Part shown: positions 26,771-36,236 of the stretch, piece by piece
How positions within the stretch are numbered: the stretch's first letter is position 1
Layout of the letters: every line of letters begins with the position of its first letter
Origin: Methylobacter sp.
Lineage (GTDB): Bacteria > Pseudomonadota > Gammaproteobacteria > Methylococcales > Methylomonadaceae
Direction of reading: 5' to 3'
DNA length: 62,312 nt
Assembly (NCBI GenBank): GCA_023229605.1
Contig: JALNYY010000008.1
Location: forward strand, 1-62,312
Made by a program: the position numbers and the translations under genes
Notes under the pieces: model-generated
Told to the model about the DNA's origin: nothing
Databases searched by the model: none
Seen by the model: only the letters and a program-made list of their open reading frames with translations

Positions 26771-27316
26771 ATGAATAACAACAAAGATAACCCTGCGCCG
26801 GGTTTTACCCTTATCGAATTACTGATCGTAATTTCCATTATAGGAATTACGTTGGCGATTGCCGCACCCAGTTTTCAATCGCTCATTGCCAGCAATCGCT
26901 TAACGGCTTCGGCCAACAGCTTGCTAAGCGCATTACAATTGGCTAAAAGTGAAGCTATCAAAAGGAATCGTCTGGTTATCGTTAGCAAAAACAGTAGTTG
27001 GGCAAGCGGCTGGATCGTTTATGTCGATATCAATCAAGATGGAGCTCAAGCCACCGACGGCACCGAACCTACCATTAGTACCTTTGACGCGCTTAACACT
27101 GGCTTTACTGTAAACCCCACTAATGGATATGCTAACGTGGTTACTTATCGTCCGGATGGACGCAGCACCACTAATGGAAGTTTCTATTTTTGCTCCCCCG
27201 CCAATACAGCCGATTTTCGAAGGGTAGTTATTGCGTCTACAGGTAGAGTCCGCGTTGAAACGCCAACTACAGAATCATCCAGCCCGCAAAAAACCTACGC
27301 AACAGCCTGTCCATAA
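26771..27316 (+). CDS. fimT: FimT/GspH-type minor pilin
   Basis: The ATG at 26771 (MNNNKDNPAPGFTLIELLI) gives 181 residues with a prepilin leader and Glu at mature position 5; the longer frame from 26729 has no support. FRRVVIASTGRVRVETP near the C terminus is the typical GspH/FimT core. FimT-type pilins help start the pilus and, in some bacteria, bind DNA during uptake. It lies 95 bp after the cysteine-repeat gene. Confidence 0.85.
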   Translation: MNNNKDNPAPGFTLIELLIVISIIGITLAIAAPSFQSLIASNRLTASANSLLSALQLAKSEAIKRNRLVIVSKNSSWASGWIVYVDINQDGAQATDGTEPTISTFDALNTGFTVNPTNGYANVVTYRPDGRSTTNGSFYFCSPANTADFRRVVIASTGRVRVETPTTESSSPQKTYATACP

Positions 27317-27519
27317 ACTTATGTACCAAAGACACAAACCATCTATTGCCTCATTAGATAATTCCTGAAAATCAATATATCATCTGCAAAATCAAATTTA
27401 GTCGTGACAATTACGACTAAGCCGCTCCTACCATTTTGATAACTATAACAATACAGATATATCATTTATCGGAAATTACCTAGACTGAAGATCAACCAAG
27501 CGGAACATGGAAATAAACA

Positions 27520-28803
27520 ATGAAACTAAATCTAAACCCTATCGCAGTTTTATTGTGCAGCATTCCACTGGCGATAGTCGGCTTTTACGCGATTGTTGCG
27601 ATTTACTATCCCAATATCTACATTATTAGCACCTACGAAGATTTGTATGGTGAATGGGCTCAGACTTATGGGTTTCTAACACTATTTATTTTTTCTACGC
27701 TTATTTCACTGAACAAAAATCACCCGCAACGCTGGTTTTTTGTATTGCTGGCGGCAGTCAGCTTTTATGTGTTCATGGAAGAAATATCGTGGGGGCAACG
27801 CATCATTGGCTTTGATACGCCAAAATTTTTTCACGCCAACAGTTATCAAGACGAAGCCAATATCCATAATTTATTAACCGGCCCGGTCGATTCGTGGAGT
27901 AAAACACTATTAACTTATTTTGTTGCCACAGGCTTATTTGCTTATGGCGTACTCTTTCCGATCGCTTTGCAAGTTAAATTTAAACCTGCACTCCGGTTGA
28001 CTCAGTGGAGGATCGCTGCTCCACCGCCATTTCCGTTAATGCCTGCTTTTGTGTTCGCAGCTTTTTTAGAGATTGAACCGTTTAGTTTTAATGAAGCCGA
28101 AGTTGCCGAATTGTTGGTTGCATGGGCGCTGGCGTTTACCGCATTGGATAGCTGGCTGCAAAGCCGTAACTCGCAAAATAAATCAGTGCTGCCTTATGTA
28201 GCGGTGCTTGTCGTCGCCACAGGCGCGTCATGGGGTACGACTACGCTACTGCTAAATTCGCCTGAACAACGCAAAGAAATTGATAGCCGACTCGCTAACG
28301 GTTACGAAAAATTTGCTGACCGCTACGAAAGCTATGATTATGCTTACGGCGTTGCCGAAGTTCTGCAACGCTACGATGAGTTAAAGCCGAATAATACGGT
28401 CATTTTACGTAAAATAGCCGATAATCTGGAGCTGGTGGGTGAAACGGAAAAAGCCAAAATTTTTGTGCAAAAAGCTGTCGACGAGGGTTTGCGGCGCGTT
28501 AAGAAAGATGAGAACAACATTCAGGCTAATGTATCATTAGCTAAAAGTTATCGTAAACTCGGCGACTATAACGCAATGGCTGTTTATGCCGAAAAAGCCT
28601 ATCAGCTTGCACAAGTGAAACAACAGGCTGAACCGGAAAATGCTTATTGGGCATATTGGTTAGCCAAAGCCAGCGAGCAGACCAATCGCCGGGAAGAAGC
28701 GTTGAAATATTACCGAAAAGCGCATCAATTAGACCCCAACTCTTCGCGCTATGATGAGGCTTATCAACAAATGAAACAAATTATGATCGACTATGAAAAC
28801 TAA
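27520..28803 (+). CDS. Multi-pass membrane protein with C-terminal TPRs
   Basis: The 427-residue protein has about seven hydrophobic helices in the first ~250 residues (AVLLCSIPLAIVGFYAIVA first, PYVAVLVVATGASWGTTTLL last). A TPR-like solubility domain follows, with repeats around GETEKAKIFVQKAVDEGL, GDYNAMAVYAEKAYQLA and REEALKYYRKAHQLDPNS. The function is not recognised. It is embedded between fimT and pilE, and pilE begins inside its last codons (11-nt overlap), so it is tied to pilus production. The TPR domain probably faces the periplasm and may act as an assembly or glycosylation partner (inference). Confidence 0.7.
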   Translation: MKLNLNPIAVLLCSIPLAIVGFYAIVAIYYPNIYIISTYEDLYGEWAQTYGFLTLFIFSTLISLNKNHPQRWFFVLLAAVSFYVFMEEISWGQRIIGFDTPKFFHANSYQDEANIHNLLTGPVDSWSKTLLTYFVATGLFAYGVLFPIALQVKFKPALRLTQWRIAAPPPFPLMPAFVFAAFLEIEPFSFNEAEVAELLVAWALAFTALDSWLQSRNSQNKSVLPYVAVLVVATGASWGTTTLLLNSPEQRKEIDSRLANGYEKFADRYESYDYAYGVAEVLQRYDELKPNNTVILRKIADNLELVGETEKAKIFVQKAVDEGLRRVKKDENNIQANVSLAKSYRKLGDYNAMAVYAEKAYQLAQVKQQAEPENAYWAYWLAKASEQTNRREEALKYYRKAHQLDPNSSRYDEAYQQMKQIMIDYEN

Positions 28804-29254
28804 AAAATGCGGTTTTACTTTAATTGAGCTGATGATCGCAGTGACGATTGTAGGCATTTTGGCATCTGTTGCTATACCGAGTTATCTCGCATATGTTAAA
28901 AAAGGCAAGCGGGCGGAAGCCCAAGGTGCATTGGTAACCTTTGCCAACGCAATGGAACAATGGCGGTTACAGAACGGCAGTTATTGCGATGCAGGGGGAG
29001 CGGGTGGGGCAAACACTTGCGGCGCTTCCGGAACAAATGACACAGGGTCTCCGACTATTTTTTCGACTGTCGTTCCTATTTCAGGTGGGACGAAAACGTA
29101 TGATTTAACCATCAGCAATGTCACAGCAACGACTTACACGTTGACAGCAACAGCGGCAGGCACGCAAACTAGCGATGGCGATTTAAGCCTTACAAGCACC
29201 GGGACTAAATCATGCACAGTCGCCAGTTCTTGTCTCAATGGCTCGTCATGGTAA
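28793..29254 (+). CDS. pilE: Type IV pilin PilE
   Basis: The 153-residue protein begins MKTKKCGFTLIELMIAVTIV, with a short leader cut after Gly and Glu at mature position 5. A conserved helix continues to YVKKGKRAEAQGAL, and the C terminus contains a Cys pair (CTVASSC). It is typical of PilE-class minor pilins. The start overlaps the upstream membrane-TPR gene by 11 nt. A hairpin at 29283-29312 lies downstream. Confidence 0.88.
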   Translation: MKTKKCGFTLIELMIAVTIVGILASVAIPSYLAYVKKGKRAEAQGALVTFANAMEQWRLQNGSYCDAGGAGGANTCGASGTNDTGSPTIFSTVVPISGGTKTYDLTISNVTATTYTLTATAAGTQTSDGDLSLTSTGTKSCTVASSCLNGSSW

Positions 29255-29282
29255 TTTGCATGACAATGCCCTCTAGCTTATA

Positions 29283-29312
29283 TATCGGATACGGAAAACC
29301 GCAGATCCGATA
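29283..29312. terminator. Hairpin between pilE and the convergent PBP gene
   Basis: TATCGGAT and ATCCGATA form a perfect 8-bp stem, with CGG/CCG nested inside the loop and flanking CCCTC / GAGGG that can extend it. There is no clear T-run, so its efficiency as a terminator is uncertain. Its place between convergent genes supports that role. Confidence 0.45.
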
Positions 29313-29353
29313 GTGTATGAGGGTAACAAGCGCAACCTTCCACCATCAAACCG

Positions 29354-32300
29354 TTAAGGCGGTGATGCGGCAGCCGGGGCGTTACCCTTGCCTGTCGCCA
29401 CAGTTTGTAAATTGGCCATCCCCCCGGAAGCCGTTTTATTCACCAAAGGCGCCAGCGTAGGCTCCAGGAACTTGATTATTTGTACCGGCAATGAACTGGT
29501 AAAATGATAACGCTCGGCATCAGGCCCCGCCACATAGGCAGTAATTACCCCAAAAAAACGGTCGCCAAGAAAAAACGTAAAGGTGGCCGCGCGACTGATG
29601 AATATCGAGTCAATCAAGCGCCCCCCTGCGCCCCATATTTCCCGCCGATGGTCTCCGGTTCCGGTTTTTCCGCCCACCGACAACGGTTTGCCGTCAGCGC
29701 TTTTGTAAACGCCACGAAGCCGCCCTGCCGTTCCCGCCTCGACCACTCCGATAAGCGCGCCCCGCGCCGCTTTGGCTATTTCGGGTGCAAGCACCTGCTG
29801 GCCTTGCTCGGGCAATTTGTCCAGCACTGTTTCATAAGGTGTCGCCTGCGCGTAATGCAGGCTGTCGAACCTGACTGTCGGTAATCTTACGCCGTCATTG
29901 CGTAAAATCCCCATCAGTTCGGCCAATGCCGCCGGTCTATCGCCCGATGCGCCGATGGATGTCGCGTAAGAAGGCGTTAATGACCCAAACGGATAACCCA
30001 AGCGATCCCACGCGGTATGAATCTGTTTAAAAGCCTCATCCTCCAGCAAGGTCATAATTCGCCTCTGCTGGGCGCTTATTCTGCCGCTTTTAAATAACCA
30101 CCGGTAGACATCCTGCCGCTGTTCGGTGCTGGCGGCAGCAACTTCGGCACGCGTGGCATCGGGATGTTGTACCAGATAACTGACCAGCCACAATTCCAGA
30201 GGATGAACTTTGGTGATATAGCCTTGATCCTGTAAATCGAAATTCGCAGGAGAATACTTCTGATGAAGTTGCCCAATATCCGTGGCATTCAGGGTAGTGG
30301 CCGTCAAATGATCGCTCAGATAACTGCGCAGCGCTTTGGTATCGGCGTTTGGGTAAACTGCCCTGTAAAGCATGGTCAGCCGCGACGGCTTGGCAAAAAC
30401 CCTCTGAGTCAGCAAGTCCATGATTTCATCGGTCGGCTTACCGTGGTATTTGTCGTAAAAACGCCTCAAATACACCAATCCTTCCTTATCCGCAAAGCGT
30501 TCAAGATATTCCTGGCGGCGGGGGTCATCAGGAATTTCAAGCCATCTCGCTATGCCTTCCGGTTTATAAAGATGATGATAGACCAGTTCACGCATTAACC
30601 GAACGAACACCAGATTGACTGAATCGCGCAACGCATCCCGCACAGACATGATTTTCTGATTTTCATCCGGAGTGAAATTATTAAAATGATGTACGCCGCC
30701 CCCGGTATAAAAATCCTCGTAGGGACTGGCGGAATAGCGGCGATCCAAAGCCTGGTTAAGCAAATCCTCCAGATTTATTTTCGGATTCACCCGCAACTGG
30801 CCGATAACCCATGCCGATAAATAGTCGCGCGGGTGCAGTTCGACCCGGCCCAGTACCTGCGCCGGGTGACCTTTATATTGCTGATAGACCTCGGTTACGA
30901 GTTCCAAGTAATGCACCATAGTCCGCAGCTTGGCGGTTGAGCCCAGATCAAGCCGTATGCCTTCGTTAATATCAAGCGGCTGATCATAATTATCGGTCTG
31001 AATGCGCAGCAGATTGCCTTTTTCGCCGCGCTCAAACAGCATCAGGCTATAGACTATCGGCGCGAGATCAATGTCTTCATTCAGCATCCTAAAGCCGACT
31101 ATTCCGGCGGCTCGGGCTTTATCGGGTTCGCTCAGCTGGCGCAATGCATGAGTGACCGCCTGTTGGACGCCGTAATCGAGCGTGGTTTTAACGGTTAAAT
31201 CCAGGCGATCCAGTTCATAGTTGGACTTTATGCCCAACGTTCTCGCAAGACGGGTGCGCAATACATTCTGGGTCTTTTGTTCAGCCATGAATTTGGCAGG
31301 CAGCTGACCGGACTTCGGAAGACGGACTGTGGACTCCTGCAAGGCGGCATCCCGTAACGATGCCGAAATAACACCCTGTTCCGCCAACACGCGCAAATAA
31401 CTGTCGGTAAGATTTTGCAGTACGCCATAACCGGAACCCAGCAGATAGGAAGGCCGTCTTTGCGACAACAGGATACTGAGCACCTGCCGGTAGGCTTGCG
31501 CCTGTTGCCGGGTAACACGTTCGGTTGCGTTGATCGCTTTCGCACTGAGCAATTGGTTGACTTCGTTAAAATCGGCGCCGAACCAGGCCGACAAACCGTC
31601 GCCCAAACCGTGTACCTCGCCTAATTTCGTCGTCGCGGCAAGCGGCATCGAGTTTAAATAAGCAAGCGCAATTTGCCGTCTTGTTTCACGCGTATCCGGC
31701 CCCTGTAAATAGGCGCGCAGCGATGCGCTACCCATTTGGCGGAATTTTTCCACCATGGACTCGGTATAGCCATCCGGAGAATGCCGGTATTTTTCCAGTT
31801 GTGTAGCCAACGTGCTGCCGCCCGGCACGTTAATGTCCGCACCCAGTTTTCGCGCCATCATTTGCACTGCGGCAAAACCCAAGCGGTCCCATTCCACTGC
31901 CGGATTAATAGTCGGGTGATTTTCGTCAAGCAACTCCCGGTTTTCTATAAACAGCAAGGTATTCAACACCAGAGGCGGAATGGCGTTAAAATCGGCATAA
32001 CCGTGGCTGGGGTAGACGGCGCTGAAGATAGTCCGGTCGGCTTGATCGACAATGCGAAGCCCGGCCCGGGTTTTCTCCCGGTAGATCGGAAACAGGCCGT
32101 AATCATCGACCAACCGGCTCATCATCGGTGAAATGGATGCCTGCGTGGTAACGGCATAACCCGCCTTTTCCAGGCGTGCTATTTCGCCCGATAACAGCGT
32201 ATAACCCAAGCGCTGATCATAAGGGCCGTGATCGGGGTAACGTATCGCCGAACTATGCCCCGGCTTGAGTTCCGAGCTCAATTGCTTGCTGATTGCCGAG

Positions 32301-32428
32301 AGGTAGCGCGCCTGATATTTGGAGGTATGCACCTCTTTTTTTACCAGCGTGGTAACAGCTATTCCGATTACGGCGCATCCGCCAAAAATGTACAGCAGCA
32401 GCAACCGTGAAAGCGCTCGTTTATGCAT
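29354..32428 (-). CDS. Divergent class A penicillin-binding protein (GT51 + transpeptidase)
   Basis: I use the ATG at 32428; the frame's earlier start is a TTG. About 1024 residues, with one N-terminal membrane helix. The GT51 domain lies around 150-330 (IENRELLDEN near 162, GGSTLATQLEK near 205); ED-xx-F is EN-xx-L here and the usual GGSTITQQ is altered, so this is a divergent subgroup. The transpeptidase domain has GSTAKLRT (SxxK, near 494), SVNLVF as SxN, and GGKTGTG near 918. It should build and cross-link peptidoglycan in the periplasm. The Ala/Pro-rich tail is short. It faces pilE convergently. Confidence 0.82.
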   Translation of the reverse strand: MHKRALSRLLLLYIFGGCAVIGIAVTTLVKKEVHTSKYQARYLSAISKQLSSELKPGHSSAIRYPDHGPYDQRLGYTLLSGEIARLEKAGYAVTTQASISPMMSRLVDDYGLFPIYREKTRAGLRIVDQADRTIFSAVYPSHGYADFNAIPPLVLNTLLFIENRELLDENHPTINPAVEWDRLGFAAVQMMARKLGADINVPGGSTLATQLEKYRHSPDGYTESMVEKFRQMGSASLRAYLQGPDTRETRRQIALAYLNSMPLAATTKLGEVHGLGDGLSAWFGADFNEVNQLLSAKAINATERVTRQQAQAYRQVLSILLSQRRPSYLLGSGYGVLQNLTDSYLRVLAEQGVISASLRDAALQESTVRLPKSGQLPAKFMAEQKTQNVLRTRLARTLGIKSNYELDRLDLTVKTTLDYGVQQAVTHALRQLSEPDKARAAGIVGFRMLNEDIDLAPIVYSLMLFERGEKGNLLRIQTDNYDQPLDINEGIRLDLGSTAKLRTMVHYLELVTEVYQQYKGHPAQVLGRVELHPRDYLSAWVIGQLRVNPKINLEDLLNQALDRRYSASPYEDFYTGGGVHHFNNFTPDENQKIMSVRDALRDSVNLVFVRLMRELVYHHLYKPEGIARWLEIPDDPRRQEYLERFADKEGLVYLRRFYDKYHGKPTDEIMDLLTQRVFAKPSRLTMLYRAVYPNADTKALRSYLSDHLTATTLNATDIGQLHQKYSPANFDLQDQGYITKVHPLELWLVSYLVQHPDATRAEVAAASTEQRQDVYRWLFKSGRISAQQRRIMTLLEDEAFKQIHTAWDRLGYPFGSLTPSYATSIGASGDRPAALAELMGILRNDGVRLPTVRFDSLHYAQATPYETVLDKLPEQGQQVLAPEIAKAARGALIGVVEAGTAGRLRGVYKSADGKPLSVGGKTGTGDHRREIWGAGGRLIDSIFISRAATFTFFLGDRFFGVITAYVAGPDAERYHFTSSLPVQIIKFLEPTLAPLVNKTASGGMANLQTVATGKGNAPAAASPP

Positions 32429-32674
32429 TTTCAACGGAACCGCTCAAGCTTTCTGCTTTCAGTATTAACATCAAAATAATTGCATCTCTTTTACGGCGGG
32501 GGCTAAACCTCGCTCATTTGACTAACATTATATGCAGTCAATTATAACCACTAGCGGGCAACAATGGTAATTGAAAGGAAGCTTGTCGATTCGGCAATGC
32601 CTCTATTGGATTTTTACATCAGTTAATTGCAACGTTACAATCAGCCCTGACCATCACTACTATACAAAACCACC

Positions 32675-33403
32675 ATGCCCGAATCTTATACCCGCTTTCG
32701 CGACATTTCCGTCAGCGAAAGGATTTTAAATACCGTATTCCTGCTAACCGTAGGACTCGGCTATCTGGTTGCCCTGACCAACCTGTATTACACCCATCAG
32801 GGTCGCGACGGCGTCGCCGGACTATCCATTGCCGACGTAACGATCAATTATCACGGTTCGAATGACCAGACGCGACTGGGCTCCGCCATTAACGGCATCA
32901 TGGAACCTAACCTGAAATATAAAAACGATAAGGAAGTCATTTTAAAATGGATACAAGACGGCGCCGATGAACCCGATTATGACCTGAAAATAGCCGCAAT
33001 CTTAAACCGCGACTGCATCAAGTGCCATACGCCCGCGATCAATCCTTCGCTGCCCGATTTAACTAATTACGAGGGCGTATCTGAAGTGGCCCATTCCGGA
33101 GGCGTCTCGTACCCGCGTTTAATCAGGGTTTCCCATATTCATTTATTCGGCATTGCGTTTATTTTGTTTTTTATCGGCAAGATTTTCCTGCTTTGCGACA
33201 TCAATGTCATCGTAAAAAGAGTTGCGGTAGTCATCCCTTTTGCCGCAATGTTATTGGATGTCCTGTCGTGGTTTATTACCAAATCCATTCCCTCATTCGC
33301 CTACGTGGTCGTTGCCAGCGGCGCGTTAATGGGCATTTCGATGGGACTGCAAATTTTGCTCAGCATTTATCAGATGTGGTTTTATGCCAAGGATAAAGCC
33401 TGA
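32675..33403 (+). CDS. Membrane-anchored monoheme c-type cytochrome-like protein
   Basis: The 242-residue protein has one N-terminal membrane helix (TVFLLTVGLGYLVALTNLY), a soluble middle with a single CIKCH heme-binding motif at 114-118, and four C-terminal helices (beginning VSHIHLFGIAFILFFIGKI). The His-rich start of the second helix (HIHLFG) could supply membrane heme ligands. No substrate is evident. I know similar proteins from methanotroph genomes but cannot name a function; electron transfer at the inner membrane is inferred. It stands alone. Confidence 0.65.
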   Translation: MPESYTRFRDISVSERILNTVFLLTVGLGYLVALTNLYYTHQGRDGVAGLSIADVTINYHGSNDQTRLGSAINGIMEPNLKYKNDKEVILKWIQDGADEPDYDLKIAAILNRDCIKCHTPAINPSLPDLTNYEGVSEVAHSGGVSYPRLIRVSHIHLFGIAFILFFIGKIFLLCDINVIVKRVAVVIPFAAMLLDVLSWFITKSIPSFAYVVVASGALMGISMGLQILLSIYQMWFYAKDKA

Positions 33404-33411
33404 AATTTTTT

Positions 33412-33498
33412 CCACGAAAACCACAAAGCGCACGAAAAATTTAATCGTCTTTACTACGAAGACACGAAGTTTTATATTTTTCTTCGCGCTCTTCGTGG
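33412..33498. repeat. Dispersed repeat with CCACGAA inverted ends
   Basis: CCACGAA at 33412-33418 and TTCGTGG at 33492-33498 are inverted, with partial complementarity inside (AGCGC, GAAAAAT). CGAAGACACGAAG inside is the core of a widespread intergenic repeat type. A fragment of it lies near 22970. It sits between the cytochrome and the flippase gene. Confidence 0.45.
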
Positions 33499-33568
33499 CG
33501 AATAAAGTCCTCGCTCTTTCCGGGCATAATCACCGCCCGCCGCTGCGGTTCATGTATAATTTCACGCC

Positions 33569-35050
33569 ATGAGCATTATAAAAAAACTTGCATCGCAAAC
33601 TGCGATTTACGGCATCAGCAGCATTTTCGGCCGATTCCTCAACTACCTGCTGGTGCCGCTGTATACCTACTACTTCACGGCGGCGGAATACGGGGTGGTG
33701 TCGGAGTTTTACGCCTATGCCGGTTTTTTTTCCGTATTGCTGCTGTTCGGGTTTGAAACCGGCTATTTCCGGTTCCGGGACAAGGAACACACCGGCCGTG
33801 ATGTCGCCTATTCAACAGCGTTGATTTTCGTGGTGTTGGTCAACCTGGGCTTTTTTGCGTTGATACTGCTGATCAACACCCGGCTTTCGGCGGCGCTGAA
33901 CTACGCCAACCACCCTGAATATGTGCTGTGCTTCAGCATGATTTTAATCCTGGACGCTATTGCGGCGATTCCGTTTGCCCGGCTGAGGGCGGAAAACAGG
34001 GCATTCCGTTTTGCCGGCATCAAGATCATCGAGATAGGCGTCACCGTGCTGCTCAGCCTGTTTTTCATCATCTATTGCCCCAAAGTCTATGCAAAGAATC
34101 CCGAATCATGGATAACTCTGGCCTACAGCCCCGCCATAGGCATAGGTTATATTTTCATCGCCAATTTGGCGGCCAGCGGCTTTAAGTTTTTGCTGCTTGC
34201 GCCCCAGCTATCCGATTTTGCCTGGGGTTTTAACCGCGCATTATTCATCCGCATGGTCCGCTATTCCTTGCCGATGGTGGTGATAGGTTTCGCCGGAATT
34301 ATCAACGAAATGCTTGACCGCGCCCTGCTAAAATACCTGCTGCCTTACGATGTCCAGACCAACATGAAAATGCTGGGGATTTACAGCGCCTGTTACAAAT
34401 TGTCGATTTTAATGTCGCTGTTCATTCAGGCTTTCCGCTATGCCGCCGAACCGTTTTTCTTCGCTTACGCAGACAAAAGCGACGCCCGTCAGGTTTACGC
34501 AGTCGTGCTTAAGTTTTTTGTCATTTTCTGCGTCTTCATCTTCCTGCTGGTGACTTTATTTATCGATTTCTTTAAATATTTTGTCGGCGACGAGTTCCGC
34601 GCAGGTCTTGAAGTCGTACCGATTCTGCTGCTGGCTAATCTATGTCTGGGTATTTATATTAACCTGTCCATCTGGTATAAACTAACCGACCGCACCTTGA
34701 TGGGCGCGTGGGTGTCTTTAGGCGGAGCGGTGCTGACTATCGTACTCAATGTCTGGTGGATACCGCTGCTCGGTTACGTAGGATCGGCTTGGGCGACGTT
34801 GGCCTGTTACGGCAGCATGGCTATCGTCTCGTATCTGTTGGGACAAAAATATTATCCGGTGGATTACGATGTCAAACGCGTAATCGGTTATATCGGGCTT
34901 GGCATCGGCTTGTATTTTGCTTACGGGCGCTTGCTGATAACTACAGCCTGGCAGCCGTGGTTATTAGGCAGTGCGTTAGTTCTGGTCTATGTCCTAACTG
35001 CCGCGCTATGCGAAAATCGTCAGACAAATGTTGAGTTACGCTATCGCTAA
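33569..35050 (+). CDS. Polysaccharide flippase (MOP superfamily)
   Basis: The 493-residue protein has 14 likely membrane helices and begins IKKLASQTAIYGISSIFGRF, the usual start of lipopolysaccharide or capsule flippases. A YLLVPLYTYYFTAAEYG motif follows at ~27-43. It should move lipid-linked sugars across the inner membrane. No glycosyltransferases adjoin it, so the polymer is unknown. Confidence 0.82.
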   Translation: MSIIKKLASQTAIYGISSIFGRFLNYLLVPLYTYYFTAAEYGVVSEFYAYAGFFSVLLLFGFETGYFRFRDKEHTGRDVAYSTALIFVVLVNLGFFALILLINTRLSAALNYANHPEYVLCFSMILILDAIAAIPFARLRAENRAFRFAGIKIIEIGVTVLLSLFFIIYCPKVYAKNPESWITLAYSPAIGIGYIFIANLAASGFKFLLLAPQLSDFAWGFNRALFIRMVRYSLPMVVIGFAGIINEMLDRALLKYLLPYDVQTNMKMLGIYSACYKLSILMSLFIQAFRYAAEPFFFAYADKSDARQVYAVVLKFFVIFCVFIFLLVTLFIDFFKYFVGDEFRAGLEVVPILLLANLCLGIYINLSIWYKLTDRTLMGAWVSLGGAVLTIVLNVWWIPLLGYVGSAWATLACYGSMAIVSYLLGQKYYPVDYDVKRVIGYIGLGIGLYFAYGRLLITTAWQPWLLGSALVLVYVLTAALCENRQTNVELRYR

Positions 35051-35108
35051 CCCAACCTACACACTGCATCCATGCAGTCGACCAAACTATAAATTATGAC
35101 AATTAACT

Positions 35109-36236
35109 ATGGAAGCTAAAGCGCGTTTTATCGGCGGTTTTTTTTTACTGCTGCTGGGTAGTTGGGTTTTACACAGCTTTCTGGCATTACTGATTTGGGC
35201 CGTGGTTCTCGCCATTACCACTTGGCCTATTTACCAGCGCCTGCTGGCTTCCAACGAGGTGCATGGCAAAGTCACCTGGGGCGCTTTGCTGCTGACGCTG
35301 CTGATCGGCGCGCTTATTCTTGTGCCATTGGGTTATGGCTTGAGCCGGTTGCTTGACGAGGCGCAATCACTCGGCCAAGTCCTGGCCGAAGCGCAACAGG
35401 TCGGCATCCCCCCGCCCGCCTGGCTGGAAACCATACCCATGATAGGTCAATGGGCAAAAGATAGCTGGATCAAGGCTTTAGGTGATCCGGTCGTAGCCAA
35501 TGAATCTTTGCACTGGCTGGGAACCGGAGGCGCTATCACTTATACCAAAAACTTCGCCAGCCAGCTTTTGCACCGTTTCTTCGGTTTTCTCCTGACCCTG
35601 CTGATGCTGTTCTTCGTCTATCAGCACGGCACCGGGCTGAGCCGGTATGTGTTGGAGAGCAATCGCAAACTGTTCGGTGAAACCGGCGTCCGTTACGCCA
35701 TCCATGCCTCGGCGGCAGTTCGCGCCACAGTCAACGGCCTGGTGCTGGTCGGCCTGGGCGAAGGTTTGCTGCTGGGTGCGGGTTATGCGTTTGCCGGATT
35801 AAGCCATCCGGCCATGCTCGGCGCATTGACCGGTGTATTTGCGATGATTCCGTTCGCGGCCAAACTGATCTTCGGCGCCTGTGCGCTGGTGCTGGTCGCC
35901 GAAGGGCACATAGCGGCAGGAAGTTCGCTATTTGTGTTCGGCGTCGTTATTGTCCTGCTGGCTGACAATTATGTACGCCCCAGATTAATCGGCGGCGCGG
36001 TTAAGCTGCCTTTTATCTGGACATTGCTCGGCATTTTCGGCGGACTGGAAAACTTCGGCTTGTTGGGGTTGTTTTTAGGACCTACGCTGATGGCGGTGCT
36101 GATCTCGATCTGGCGCGACTGGGTTGCCGACATGGATAAATCGACTAGACATGCAGAAAGCATAGCGCTGCAGAAAACAACCGATACAGCGCAATTACCC
36201 AACTCATCGGCAACAGAATTCGACGATGGGCAATGA
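35109..36236 (+). CDS. AI-2E/PerM-family transporter
   Basis: The 375-residue protein has about eight helices with the family pattern: two N-terminal helices, a soluble stretch (LDEAQSLGQVLAEAQQVG), and GVFAMIPFAAKLIFGACAL near 245. Its C-terminal helix pair contains LADNYVRPRLIGGAVKLPF near 283-301. The PerM/TqsA family covers putative exporters, including quorum signals and Na+/H+ antiport; the substrate cannot be told here. It starts 58 bp after the flippase gene, so the two may share a transcript. Confidence 0.82.
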   Translation: MEAKARFIGGFFLLLLGSWVLHSFLALLIWAVVLAITTWPIYQRLLASNEVHGKVTWGALLLTLLIGALILVPLGYGLSRLLDEAQSLGQVLAEAQQVGIPPPAWLETIPMIGQWAKDSWIKALGDPVVANESLHWLGTGGAITYTKNFASQLLHRFFGFLLTLLMLFFVYQHGTGLSRYVLESNRKLFGETGVRYAIHASAAVRATVNGLVLVGLGEGLLLGAGYAFAGLSHPAMLGALTGVFAMIPFAAKLIFGACALVLVAEGHIAAGSSLFVFGVVIVLLADNYVRPRLIGGAVKLPFIWTLLGIFGGLENFGLLGLFLGPTLMAVLISIWRDWVADMDKSTRHAESIALQKTTDTAQLPNSSATEFDDGQ

